Assembly: GCA_944322255.1 (NCBI GenBank) | Contig: CALUOK010000001.1 | Coordinates: forward strand, 1 to 64,000 | Length of the DNA stretch: 64,000 bases | DNA from: Candidatus Methanomethylophilaceae archaeon | GTDB lineage: Archaea > Thermoplasmatota > Thermoplasmata > Methanomassiliicoccales > Methanomethylophilaceae | Direction of reading: 5' to 3' | Shown: in pieces, positions 34,182-42,140 of the stretch | How the letters are laid out: the number at the start of each line of letters is the position of its first letter | Position numbering within the stretch: position 1 is the first letter of the stretch | The notes under the pieces: model-generated | The model's input: only the letters and a program-made list of their open reading frames with translations | Told to the model about the DNA's origin: nothing | Databases searched by the model: none | Translations under genes and position numbers: made by a program

Positions 34182-34197
34182 GGTAACATCGTTACAA
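34182..34197. promoter_or_regulatory. Inverted repeat GGTAAC-N3-GTTACAA upstream of the coiled-coil gene
   Basis: GGTAAC-ATC-GTTACAA has the same arms and flanks as 597-612 upstream of cfbC. It lies about 10 bp before a TATA-like cccttataagg (34207-34217), a position where an activator or repressor could act. The remaining 34025-34293 spacer contains the short complementary pair GGACGG/CCGTCC (34199-34237) and no clear gene. Confidence 0.4.
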
Positions 34198-34293
34198 AGG
34201 ACGGAAACCCTTATAAGGAAAAGCTTGATAGCCGTCCACTGAAGTGGGTCATGCTTCCGATCATGACCGCGTTGAACATAGGTGTGAAAATTT

Positions 34294-35289
34294 ATGGAAG
34301 ATTTTGTGGAGGAAATTCAGCAGCAGGATTCTCAGGTAGAGCAGCAGGCAGCAGAGGTACAGGAAACGACTGAAGCCGTCCCCGCTGTTGAGGAGACTGC
34401 AGAGAGCAATGTCGTTTCCGAAGAGACCATTGAGGCCCTTGAGGAGAAGCGCGACATTGTCAACGAGGATGCCGAGAGGCACAGAAAGCTCAGGGACGAG
34501 CTCAACAACCAGACCAAAGAGTGGAAAGCGAAGAGGGACGCCCTCAACGCCCAGGTCAGGGAGCTCGTGGACGAGGCAGGCAAGTGCAGGGAGGAGCGCG
34601 ACTCGCTCAACCAGAAGGTCAGGGAGACGAAGGAGCTCAGGGACGAGTGGAACCAGAAGGTCACCGCCCTGAAGGAGCAGCTCGCCCCCTACAGGAACGA
34701 GAAATCCGACGAGAAGAACGAGGTTCCCGTCAAGCAGCTGAAGAAACAGCTCCAGGATCTTGAGTACACTCAGATGACCAAGCCCCTCGGAAAGGACAAG
34801 GAGAACGAGATCATCAAGCAGATCTCCATCCTCGCCAAGCAGATCGAGGAGAGGGAGAAGATCTACGAGCAGAACGACGAGGTCAAGAACCTGGTCCAGC
34901 AGCTCAGGGACGCCAAGGCCGAGGCCGAGGTGTACCACCACCAGGTCTCCGAGTACGCCGAGAAGGCCCAGGCCGCCCACGACAAGATGATCGGCTTCTA
35001 CGAGCAGGCCGACAGGCTCAGGAAGGAGGCAGACGCCGCACAGGCGAAGTTCGTCGAGTGCAAGCAGGCCGCCGACGAGGAGCACAAGAAGCACATCGAG
35101 CAGATCAAGTCCGTCCACGAGATGGACAGGGACGCTTCCAACTTCAGGAACAAGAAGAACTCCGTCCGCAAGAAGAAGTCGGACAGCGAGGGCAAGAAGG
35201 AAGCCAAGGAGATCTTCGAGCGCTTCAAGGCCGGAGACAAGCTCTCCACCGAGGACCTCATGGCCCTCCAGAAGTCCGGATACCTCTGA
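34294..35289 (+). CDS. Coiled-coil protein (COG1340-like)
   Basis: The 331-residue protein is almost entirely charged heptad-type helix after an acidic Gln/Glu-rich start: KRDIVNEDAERHRKLRDELN, RDALNAQVRELVDEAGKCRE, RDSLNQKVRETKELRDEWN and so on, ending KEIFERFKAGDKLSTEDLMALQKSGYL. It resembles the archaeal coiled-coil family COG1340, which is often highly expressed and has no settled function; structural or phosphatase-like roles have been suggested. Its monocistronic layout, with a strong terminator and a promoter carrying the GTAAC-N3-GTTAC site, suggests its own regulation. The codon choice (mostly GAG, AAG, CTC) fits high expression. Confidence 0.75.
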   Translation: MEDFVEEIQQQDSQVEQQAAEVQETTEAVPAVEETAESNVVSEETIEALEEKRDIVNEDAERHRKLRDELNNQTKEWKAKRDALNAQVRELVDEAGKCREERDSLNQKVRETKELRDEWNQKVTALKEQLAPYRNEKSDEKNEVPVKQLKKQLQDLEYTQMTKPLGKDKENEIIKQISILAKQIEEREKIYEQNDEVKNLVQQLRDAKAEAEVYHHQVSEYAEKAQAAHDKMIGFYEQADRLRKEADAAQAKFVECKQAADEEHKKHIEQIKSVHEMDRDASNFRNKKNSVRKKKSDSEGKKEAKEIFERFKAGDKLSTEDLMALQKSGYL

Positions 35290-35305
35290 GACGAAAACAG
35301 TTCAA

Positions 35306-35329
35306 GGAGGGCTGGTCCCCCAGCCCTCC
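35306..35329 (+). terminator. Strong hairpin after the coiled-coil gene
   Basis: GGAGGGCTGG-TCCC-CCAGCCCTCC is a perfect 10-bp stem with a four-base loop, 17 bp after the stop, followed by cattatttat. Confidence 0.7.
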
Positions 35330-35415
35330 CCATTATTTATCTTCGGGCTTTAACATTAAAGCCGTATGCTTAATTTTTCGGGTAAAATATTTATACAGCA
35401 CCAACTTATCAATGA

Positions 35416-35509
35416 GTGCTGGGATAAGGCCAGGCTGTAGAGTGCATCCCATCCCTTCTTATAATCTGGCCTATCCCCACACCTGTCGATTCTTCTGTGC
35501 CTTCAGCAC
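35416..35509 (+). ncRNA. Candidate structured small RNA upstream of srp54
   Basis: A TATA-like aaaatatttatac (35384-35396) is placed to start transcription near 35416. From there the sequence can fold into a closed RNA: end stem GTGCT (35416-35420) with AGCAC (35505-35509), then GGGATA-A-GGCCAG (35421-35433) with CTGGCC-TATCCC (35466-35477), a twelve-pair helix with one bulge, leaving a 32-base loop and a 3' part with a further weak hairpin. A separate TATA box for srp54 (tttataat, 35515-35522) follows, so this would be an independent transcript of about 95 nt. It is not a tRNA, 5S or SRP RNA that I recognise. It could also act in the leader of a longer srp54 transcript. Confidence 0.5.
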
Positions 35510-35551
35510 ATACATTTATAATGCGCGCGCGAATCTGTCGCACGATTAACA

Positions 35552-36913
35552 ATGGTCTTGGAAGGATTGGGAAAATCCCTTAGGGGCGTCCTCGGGCGCA
35601 TCGGCAGCGCCTCATCCGTCGACGAGGAGCTCATCAAGGACATCTGCAAGGACCTCCAGCGTGCGCTCCTGGAGGCGGATGTGAACGTCAGGCTCGTCCT
35701 GGACGTCACCAACAAGGTCAAGGACCGCGCGCTCAACGAGTCGCCCGCGGCCGGCAGGAGCATGAAGGACCATGTCTCCCAGATCATCTACCAGGAGCTG
35801 GTGGCCCTGGTCAACAACGGCGAGGGCATCGCGCTCAAGCCCCAGACCATCATGATGGTCGGACTCTACGGTCAGGGTAAGACCACCACCACCGGGAAGC
35901 TGGCCCTGTACTTCTCCAAGAAGGGCCTCTCCGTCGGACTCATCGGAGCCGACGTCTACAGGCCCGCCGCCCTGGACCAGCTGAAGCAGCTGGGCGAGAA
36001 GGTGGGTGTGGAGGTCTACGGCGAACCCGGGCAGACCGACGCCGCGCTCATCGTCAAGAACGGTCTCGAGCGCTTCAAGGACAAGAAGATCGTGATCATC
36101 GACACATCGGGAAGGCACGCCCTGGAGGACGACCTCATCGAGGAGATCAAGAGGATCGCCGAGGTCGCCAAGCCCCAGGAGAGGGTCCTGGTCCTGGACT
36201 CCCAGGTGGGACAGCAGGCCGGGCCGCAGGCCGAGGCCTTCCACAATGCCGTCGGTGTAACAGGAGTGATCCTCACCAAGATGGACGGAACCGCCAAGGG
36301 AGGCGGTGCCATATCCGCCATCTCCAAGACCAACGCGAGGATAGTCTTCCTGGGAACCGGCGAACACATCCGCGACCTGGAGGCATTTGACGCCAAGAAG
36401 TTCATCTCCAGGCTGCTGGGCATGGGGGACCTCTCCGGACTCATGCAGATCGCCTCCGAGGAGATCGACGACCAGGAGGCCATGGAGGCTGTCAGCCGCG
36501 CCATCATGACCGGGAAGTTCAACCTCAACGACATGTACTACCAGATGGCGGCAGTCGGGAAGATGGGGACGCTGCAGAAGCTGATGACCATGCTCCCCGG
36601 CATGAGCGGCATGGAGGACAAGATCGACTTCGAGGCCTCCCAGAAGAAGCTCACGGTGTTCCGCACCATCATGGACTCCATGACCAACGAGGAGAAGGAG
36701 GACCCCTCCCTCATCAAGGCCAAGAGGATCGAGAGGATCGCCAACGGAGCCGGGGTCACCCCCCACGACGTCCGCGAGCTGCTCAAGCAGTACAACACGA
36801 TGAAGAAGACGATGACCTCGTTCGGCAAGGACCGCAAGATGCGCAAGCAGATGATGAAGCAGATGGCGGGCGTGGACCTGGACAGCCTCAAGGAACTGCA
36901 GGGATCCGGATGA
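35552..36913 (+). CDS. srp54: Signal recognition particle GTPase SRP54
   Basis: SRP54 binds signal sequences and 7S RNA and delivers ribosomes to the membrane receptor FtsY. The 453-residue protein has the N domain, the GTPase domain with G1 GLYGQGKTT (residues 104-112), DTSGRHALED (G3) and TKMDGTAKGG (G4), and the Met-rich M domain (MYYQMAAVGKMG, then MKKTMTSFGKDRKMRKQMMKQMAG). The ATG is about 30 bp after a TATA box, so the message is almost leaderless. It is the first gene of a seven-gene run to 42092 with overlaps at most junctions. Confidence 0.97.
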   Translation: MVLEGLGKSLRGVLGRIGSASSVDEELIKDICKDLQRALLEADVNVRLVLDVTNKVKDRALNESPAAGRSMKDHVSQIIYQELVALVNNGEGIALKPQTIMMVGLYGQGKTTTTGKLALYFSKKGLSVGLIGADVYRPAALDQLKQLGEKVGVEVYGEPGQTDAALIVKNGLERFKDKKIVIIDTSGRHALEDDLIEEIKRIAEVAKPQERVLVLDSQVGQQAGPQAEAFHNAVGVTGVILTKMDGTAKGGGAISAISKTNARIVFLGTGEHIRDLEAFDAKKFISRLLGMGDLSGLMQIASEEIDDQEAMEAVSRAIMTGKFNLNDMYYQMAAVGKMGTLQKLMTMLPGMSGMEDKIDFEASQKKLTVFRTIMDSMTNEEKEDPSLIKAKRIERIANGAGVTPHDVRELLKQYNTMKKTMTSFGKDRKMRKQMMKQMAGVDLDSLKELQGSG

Positions 36914-37509
36914 GGTACTTCGTCATAACCGGTCACAGGGCCATCTCCACAGGCGACTTCAAGCTGGACGACATCGCCGGGGGAGCCGGGAGGCTCGACA
37001 TCCTGGTGAGATGCGTCAACTCGGCCTTCTTCCTGAGCCACAACCTCCGCAAGGACGTGGAGGCCTACCTGGTGCTGATGGGAGGGGACGACCCGCCCAA
37101 GACCGTGATCTTCAAGGGCGCGGACCTCAGGTACCTGAACCCGGACGAGAGGAGCACGGCGTCTCTGATCCGCAACGCCCTGCTGAAGCCCGTCGCCGAA
37201 GGGGAGGAGGTCAAGTCCTCGCCCGGGGTGTACGTGACCAGGATGTCCTTCTCCGACGTCTTAAAACACCTTTCCGAGAGGGGCAGCTTCGTGTACCTCA
37301 AGGAGGACGGCACCGACTGCAGGGAGTACGACTTCCCGGAGAACCCGGTGTTCGTCCTGGGGGACAACCGCGACCTGACCGAAGAGGAGGAGTCGGAGCT
37401 CCTTACATACTACCCAGACAAGATCCGCATCGGGCCACTGAGCCTGCACGCGGACCATTGCATGATAATAGTCCACAACGAGGCCGACCGCAGGTCGGAG
37501 CGAGGTTGA
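36910..37509 (+). CDS. trmY: tRNA (pseudouridine-54 N1)-methyltransferase
   Basis: TrmY methylates N1 of pseudouridine 54 in archaeal tRNAs and belongs to the SPOUT superfamily. The 199-residue protein has the family start MRYFVITGHRA, the LVRCVNSAFFLSHNLRKDVE segment, and the knot-forming SAM-binding part VFVLGDNRDLTEEEE and RIGPLSLHADHCMIIVHNE. Length is typical. The ATG overlaps the srp54 stop by 4 bp. Confidence 0.93.
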   Translation: MRYFVITGHRAISTGDFKLDDIAGGAGRLDILVRCVNSAFFLSHNLRKDVEAYLVLMGGDDPPKTVIFKGADLRYLNPDERSTASLIRNALLKPVAEGEEVKSSPGVYVTRMSFSDVLKHLSERGSFVYLKEDGTDCREYDFPENPVFVLGDNRDLTEEEESELLTYYPDKIRIGPLSLHADHCMIIVHNEADRRSERG

Positions 37510-37513
37510 TAAC

Positions 37514-37726
37514 ATGGCAGACACCGTAGAGAGGATCCCGCAGCACAGGCACTGCGTCAACTGCGGCAAGGCGTTCGTCGGAGATGGTCAGTTCTGCAGC
37601 CAGACCTGCAAGGACACCGCCGGCGACGAGGTCAAGGGCAAGCTGAGGAAACTCGGGCTCATATGGGTGGCGATCGTCGTCGTCACGATCGTCGTCGTTG
37701 TGATGACCCTCGGCGCCGGGGAATGA
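37514..37726 (+). CDS. DUF2116 zinc-ribbon membrane protein
   Basis: The 70-residue protein has a short zinc ribbon (HCVNCGKAFVGDGQFCSQTC) followed by a charged linker and one membrane helix (LIWVAIVVVTIVVVVMTLG). This is the layout of the archaeal DUF2116 family, whose function is unknown. It begins 4 bp after trmY and its stop overlaps the start of the next gene. Its place between RNA-modification and cofactor genes is conserved-looking but gives no firm role. Confidence 0.85.
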   Translation: MADTVERIPQHRHCVNCGKAFVGDGQFCSQTCKDTAGDEVKGKLRKLGLIWVAIVVVTIVVVVMTLGAGE

Positions 37727-38670
37727 CCACAGCAGCGGTCGCGGGGACGTTCGACGTCCTCCACGACGGTCACAAGGCACTCCTGCGCCGCGCATTCGAG
37801 GTGGGGGACGTGGTCGTGGTCGGCATAACGTCCGACCGCATGGCATCCGGCTCCAGAGGCGTCTCCGTACCCATGCACATCAGGAGGGCCGAGCTGGAGG
37901 CGTTCCTGTCCGACATGGGCGAGCACAGGGTCTTCGAGATAGACGACATCTACGGGCCGGACGAGGTCATGGACTCCGTGGACGTGCTGGTGGTCTCCGA
38001 GGAGACCATGGACAACGGCCGCAGGGTCAACGAGCGCAGGGTGTCCAGGGGTCTGAAGCCAATGGAGCTGTCCGTGGTGCCCCTGGTGATGTCCGACGAC
38101 GGCGGGAAGATAAGCTCATCCGCCATCCTGAGGGGCGAGTACGGCAGGTCCGGTCACCGCCAGGTCATGGACATAGCCGTGGGCTCCGCCAACCAGGTCA
38201 AGGTCTCCGCCGTCCGCTCCGTGATGGAGCGGGTGTATGGGGAGGTCAGGATCACCGCCGTGGACGTCCCCAGCGGCGTGCCGCCCCAGCCCTTCGAGGG
38301 CCAGACCCACGAGGGCTCCCGCAACAGGGCGCTGGCGGCGCTCGGCGGACACGACATGGCCGTCGGCATAGAGGCGGGCGTCTTCGAGATGCTGGACGGC
38401 CTCTACGACATCCAGCACTGCACCATAGTCTCCAGGGACGGCAGGGAGACCTACGGCCACGGGTCCGGCTTCAGGTACCCGGACGCCATAGCCGCGCTGG
38501 TCCGTGCCGGCATGACGGTCGGCGACGCCGTCCACGAGGTCTACGGGGACACGGACATCGGCAAGAAGCAGGGCGCGGTCGGCCTGCTCAGCAAGGGCCT
38601 CATCGACCGCAAGACCCTGACCGAGCAGTCGGTCACCGCGGCGATGATACCGCGCATATGGGATGAGTGA
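37723..38670 (+). CDS. Phosphopantetheine adenylyltransferase-like / YjjX-type NTPase fusion
   Basis: The 315-residue protein joins two enzymes. Residues 1-145 are a nucleotidyltransferase of the archaeal CoaD type (COG1019): GTFDVLHDGHKALL with the HxGH motif (His14, His17) and the GKISSSAI motif; this domain makes dephospho-CoA. Residues 149-315 are a DUF84/YjjX-type inosine/xanthosine triphosphatase: MDIAVGSANQVKVSAV, PFEGQTHEGSRNRA, VGIEAGVFEM, DIGKKQGAVGLLSKG. That domain removes non-canonical NTPs. The ATG at 37723 overlaps the previous stop (ATGACC...TGA region) and starts exactly at the first strand. The join is seen in one open frame and the catalytic motifs on both sides look intact. 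Confidence 0.88.
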   Translation: MTTAAVAGTFDVLHDGHKALLRRAFEVGDVVVVGITSDRMASGSRGVSVPMHIRRAELEAFLSDMGEHRVFEIDDIYGPDEVMDSVDVLVVSEETMDNGRRVNERRVSRGLKPMELSVVPLVMSDDGGKISSSAILRGEYGRSGHRQVMDIAVGSANQVKVSAVRSVMERVYGEVRITAVDVPSGVPPQPFEGQTHEGSRNRALAALGGHDMAVGIEAGVFEMLDGLYDIQHCTIVSRDGRETYGHGSGFRYPDAIAALVRAGMTVGDAVHEVYGDTDIGKKQGAVGLLSKGLIDRKTLTEQSVTAAMIPRIWDE

Positions 38671-40225
38671 GATGTTCTACAGGCAGAGGATACGCAGCGA
38701 CTCCAAGTATCTGACCGACGAGTCGAAGATGACCGGGAAGGGGGAGCATGTGATCATCCCCGTGGACGAGTCCGAGCTGAGGGAGGTCATGAGGGTGAAC
38801 AACTCCAAGGGGAACCCCGTGACCGTGAGCGCCATGAGGACCGGCGTGTGCGGGGGATGCGTGCCCCTGGAGGGCGACGTGATCTCCCTGGAGAGGATGA
38901 CCGGGGTCATCGGCATCGGCAGGGACGACAGGGGCTACTTCGTCAGGGTCCTGCCCTGCACCACCATCTCCGAGATCAACAGGGTGCTCAGGAGCAGGGA
39001 CTTCTCCCACCTCTCCGACGTCACCGAGGGCGCCAGGGAGATGCTGTCCTCGGAGCCGGTTCCATATTTCTATCCGGTGGACCCCACGGAGATGAACGGC
39101 TCCATCGGAGGGAACATAGCATGCAACGCCTCAGGCCCCAGGACCTACAGGTACGGGCCGACCCGCGACTGGGTGAGGAGGCTGATGGTGGTGCTGCCGG
39201 AGGGACAGTACATAGATTTCACCAGAGGGGACTACGTGGCCGAGGGCAGGCGCATCAGCTTCCCAGCCGGCAGGTCCTACTTCTCCTTCGACATCCCGTC
39301 CTACGATTTCAACACCGACGTGAAGAACGCCGCCGGCCCCATGTTCCATGAGAACATGGACCTGATCGACATGTTCGTCGGTTCCGAGGGGATCTTCGGC
39401 ATCATCGCCGAGGCCGACGTGTACATCGCGCCGTGGCACCCGCTGGTGTCCAACATCCTGTTCTTCCCCACCGACAGGGACTGCCTGGATGCGGTGAGGG
39501 AGTTCAGGGAGGACGACCTGGTGGACCCGGAGTTCCTGGAGTACATGGACTGCGGGTCCCTGGACCTGATCCGCAGGGTCATGTCGTCCGACCCGGCCAT
39601 GATAAGGGTCCCGAGGCTGCCGGATGGCGCCGGTTCGGCGCTTTTCTTCGACATGCAGGAGGCCGGGGACATGGACGCCAGGTACGCCAGGGTGGCCGAG
39701 ATCGCCGGAAGGCACGGAGGCTCCCTGGACATGTCCTGGTGCGGTCGCGACGCTACCGACCGCGAGAGGATGAGGGAGCTCAGGCACTCCATCCCCAGGT
39801 CGATATTCGAGTACGTGGCATCCCTGAAGGGGGAGATGCCGGGCATCCACAAGATGGGCACCGACATGTCCGTACCGGACGAGGCGGTCGACGAGATGAT
39901 GTCGTACTACGCCGAGCAGCTGGACGCCGCCGGGCTGGAGTACGTGATGTTCGGCCACATCGGGGACAACCATCCCCACGTGGAGATCATACTGAAGTCC
40001 ATGGAGGACTTCGAAAGGGCAAAGGAGGTCTACGCCAGGTTCGCGGCCAAGGCCGTGGAGCTGGGGGGATCGCCGAGCGCCGAGCACGGCATCGGGAAGA
40101 TCAAGACCGACTACATGCGCATGATGTACGGCGAGAGGGGCGTGGAGGAGATCAGGAGGGTCAAGGCCATCCTGGACCCCAAGGACATCCTCTGCCGCGG
40201 CAACCTGATAGGGGTGGTGCAGTGA
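38663..40225 (+). CDS. FAD-linked oxidase, GlcD / D-lactate dehydrogenase type
   Basis: The 520-residue protein matches FAD_binding_4 plus FAD-oxidase_C. The N-terminal FAD domain has TVSAMRTGVCGGCVPLEGDV, the NGSIGGNIACNASGPRTYRYG loop and VGSEGIFGIIAEADV. The C-terminal part has FGHIGDNHPHVEI, whose histidines bind metal and substrate, and the end SAEHGIGKIKTDYM ... LDPKDILCRGNL. Family members oxidise D-lactate, glycolate or longer 2-hydroxy acids. The genes for EtfB and EtfA follow with 4-bp overlaps, the same trio as the electron-confurcating lactate dehydrogenase of acetogens. The start could be 38663 or the ATG at 38672 (MFYRQR). Confidence 0.88.
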   Translation: MSEMFYRQRIRSDSKYLTDESKMTGKGEHVIIPVDESELREVMRVNNSKGNPVTVSAMRTGVCGGCVPLEGDVISLERMTGVIGIGRDDRGYFVRVLPCTTISEINRVLRSRDFSHLSDVTEGAREMLSSEPVPYFYPVDPTEMNGSIGGNIACNASGPRTYRYGPTRDWVRRLMVVLPEGQYIDFTRGDYVAEGRRISFPAGRSYFSFDIPSYDFNTDVKNAAGPMFHENMDLIDMFVGSEGIFGIIAEADVYIAPWHPLVSNILFFPTDRDCLDAVREFREDDLVDPEFLEYMDCGSLDLIRRVMSSDPAMIRVPRLPDGAGSALFFDMQEAGDMDARYARVAEIAGRHGGSLDMSWCGRDATDRERMRELRHSIPRSIFEYVASLKGEMPGIHKMGTDMSVPDEAVDEMMSYYAEQLDAAGLEYVMFGHIGDNHPHVEIILKSMEDFERAKEVYARFAAKAVELGGSPSAEHGIGKIKTDYMRMMYGERGVEEIRRVKAILDPKDILCRGNLIGVVQ

Positions 40226-40998
40226 GGTTCGCCGTCGCAGTCAAGCAGGTCCCGGACACCATGGAGATGTCCGTGGACGAGAACGGTTCTCTGGTCAGGG
40301 CCGGGGTCCCCTCGATCCTGAACCCCTACGACGAGTACGCTCTGACGAGGATGCTGGAGATGAGGTCGGAGGGCGACGAGGTGATCGTGTTCACCATGGG
40401 CCCGCCACAGGCCAGGGACGCGCTGGTCAAGTGCCTGGAGCTGGGCGCGGACGAGGCGTACCTTATCACGGACAGGGCTTTCGCCGGAGCCGACGTCTGG
40501 GCGACGGCCAGGGCTCTGACCGCGTTCATCCTCAAGTTCGTCCCGGATGCGGACCTGTACGTCTTCGGAAGGCAGGCCATCGACGGGGACACAGGGCAGG
40601 TGCCCTACGAGGTCGCGGCGCAGCTGGGGGTGCAGCAGTTCGCCTACACCGAGGAGCTGACGCGCGACGGAGACGGATTCATCGCGGTCCAGGACTACGG
40701 CGACACCAGGAGGACCTGCAGGGTCCCAAGAGGGTCGGTGGTGTCCTTCGGTGCCGTCGATCCCAACGGGTCCCTCCCCACGATCTCGGGATACCTGAGG
40801 GCCAGGGGGATGGAGGTCCGCGAGGTGGACAGGGTAGCCATCGGACTCGGCGTGTACTCGGTGGGGCTGAAGGGCTCCATGACGAAGATCGTCTCCACCA
40901 GGACGTCCTCTGGTTCCAGGAGGAACAGGAAGGTGGAGATCAACGACCCGGCCGTCGGGGCCGGATTCATAGTCAAGGAACTGGAGGCGGTGAGATGA
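40222..40998 (+). CDS. etfB: Electron transfer flavoprotein beta subunit
   Basis: The 258-residue protein has the EtfB features: FAVAVKQVPDT at the start, LNPYDEYALTRMLE, VFTMGPPQARDALVKCLELGADEAYL, and the FGRQAIDGDTGQVPYEVAAQLG loop. A GTG start at 40222 overlaps the stop of the GlcD-like gene (GTGA). In bifurcating Etfs this subunit holds the NAD-linked flavin; the NPYDEYA and IDGDTGQ segments are the regions that form that site, but whether it bifurcates cannot be settled here. Confidence 0.93.
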   Translation: MRFAVAVKQVPDTMEMSVDENGSLVRAGVPSILNPYDEYALTRMLEMRSEGDEVIVFTMGPPQARDALVKCLELGADEAYLITDRAFAGADVWATARALTAFILKFVPDADLYVFGRQAIDGDTGQVPYEVAAQLGVQQFAYTEELTRDGDGFIAVQDYGDTRRTCRVPRGSVVSFGAVDPNGSLPTISGYLRARGMEVREVDRVAIGLGVYSVGLKGSMTKIVSTRTSSGSRRNRKVEINDPAVGAGFIVKELEAVR

Positions 40999-42092
40999 GC
41001 GACTGCTCGGGCGGATCATGCTCGTCATGCTCGTCCTGCGGGTCGTCGGACGACCCGGACAGGCTGCCTCCGGGGATGCTCAAGGTGTACGACCTCAACC
41101 AGTCCACCGCGGACGGCGTGCTGGTGTGGATCGAGACCGAGGGTTTCGGAGAGGACCTGCGCATGGCCGACGTCAGCGCCGAACTGCTGGGTGCCGCCAG
41201 GGGGCTCTCCGACGGCCGCGTGTTCGGAGTCGTCTTCGGGGGGCAGGAGGTCAAGGCCCTGTATCCCAGGATATTCGGGTACGGGGTGGACACCCTCTAC
41301 CATGTGAGGGAGAGGGACCTGGAGGTCTACCGTCCCGAGGGCTACGCGTCCTGCATAGTGTCCCTCATCAAGCGCATAGAGCCCGCCACGGTGCTCATCG
41401 GGGCCACCTCCCGCGGAAGGGAACTCGCTCCCAGGATCGCATCCGAGCTGGGCACCGGGCTGACCGCGGACTGCACCGGGCTGACCGCCGACGGCAGGAG
41501 GATCGTGATGACCCGTCCGGCGTTCGGAGGCAACCTGGTCGCTGACATCGAGTGCCTGAGGTTCCCTCAGATGGCCACGGTCCGTCCCGGCACGTTCCCC
41601 ATGCCGGAGGCCAGGGACGGCACAGGCACGGCGATCTACTGGCAGTTCAGCGGAGGTCTCAGCAAGGAAATAATGTTCGAGGAGACCGTCACGGAATCCG
41701 GAGAGGACATCAGGGACGCCCGCATACTCATCTCCCTGGGGGACGGCATACGCGACAGGTCTCTGATCGATGTGGCGGAGTCCGTCGCCCGGAAGGTGGG
41801 CGGGATGGTCTCCTGCTCCAGGTCCCTGGTGGAGAAGGGTTGGATGCCCCGCTCCAGACAGGTGGGCATGTCCGGCAGGACGGTCGCTCCCGAGGTGTAC
41901 ATCGCGTTCGGCATCTCCGGCGCGGTGCAGCACAGGGCGGGGATCTCCGGCGCCCACAAGGTGATCGCCGTCAACAGCGACCCCGACGCGCCGATCCACC
42001 ACTACGCGGACCTCAGCCTCATCGCCGACGCCGGCGACATCCTGAGGGAGATGGACAGGGCCCTGCGAGGGTCCCGGTCCGGAAAACAATGA
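40995..42092 (+). CDS. etfA: Electron transfer flavoprotein alpha subunit with Cys-rich N-terminus
   Basis: The 365-residue protein has the normal EtfA body, ending with the FAD-binding signature SRQVGMSGRTVAPEVYIAFG, GAVQHRAGISGAHKVIAVNSD and PIHHYADLSLIADA. In front is a short cysteine-rich tail with Cys4, Cys9, Cys12 and Cys15 (spacing C-x4-C-x2-C-x2-C). The A. woodii LctC carries an N-terminal ferredoxin-like domain instead; the short tail here may hold one metal or cluster. The ATG overlaps the etfB stop by 4 bp. A long hairpin ends the operon. Confidence 0.92.
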   Translation: MSDCSGGSCSSCSSCGSSDDPDRLPPGMLKVYDLNQSTADGVLVWIETEGFGEDLRMADVSAELLGAARGLSDGRVFGVVFGGQEVKALYPRIFGYGVDTLYHVRERDLEVYRPEGYASCIVSLIKRIEPATVLIGATSRGRELAPRIASELGTGLTADCTGLTADGRRIVMTRPAFGGNLVADIECLRFPQMATVRPGTFPMPEARDGTGTAIYWQFSGGLSKEIMFEETVTESGEDIRDARILISLGDGIRDRSLIDVAESVARKVGGMVSCSRSLVEKGWMPRSRQVGMSGRTVAPEVYIAFGISGAVQHRAGISGAHKVIAVNSDPDAPIHHYADLSLIADAGDILREMDRALRGSRSGKQ

Positions 42093-42095
42093 AGT

Positions 42096-42130
42096 GTCGA
42101 CGGGTGCCGGGAGATCCCGGTCCCGTCGAC
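42096..42130. terminator. Long hairpin between convergent etfA and bcp
   Basis: GTCGACGGG pairs with CCCGTCGAC and an inner CCGGGA with TCCCGG, making about 15 base pairs. It lies 3 bp after the etfA stop and 10 bp after the bcp stop on the other strand, so it may end both transcripts. Confidence 0.75.
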
Positions 42131-42140
42131 CATTATGATT

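Noticed and set aside
34062-34373. Plus-strand frame of 103 codons upstream of the coiled-coil gene
   Set aside because: It runs across the TATA region into the coiled-coil gene in another frame, and its Arg/Gly/Ser-rich composition fits noise.
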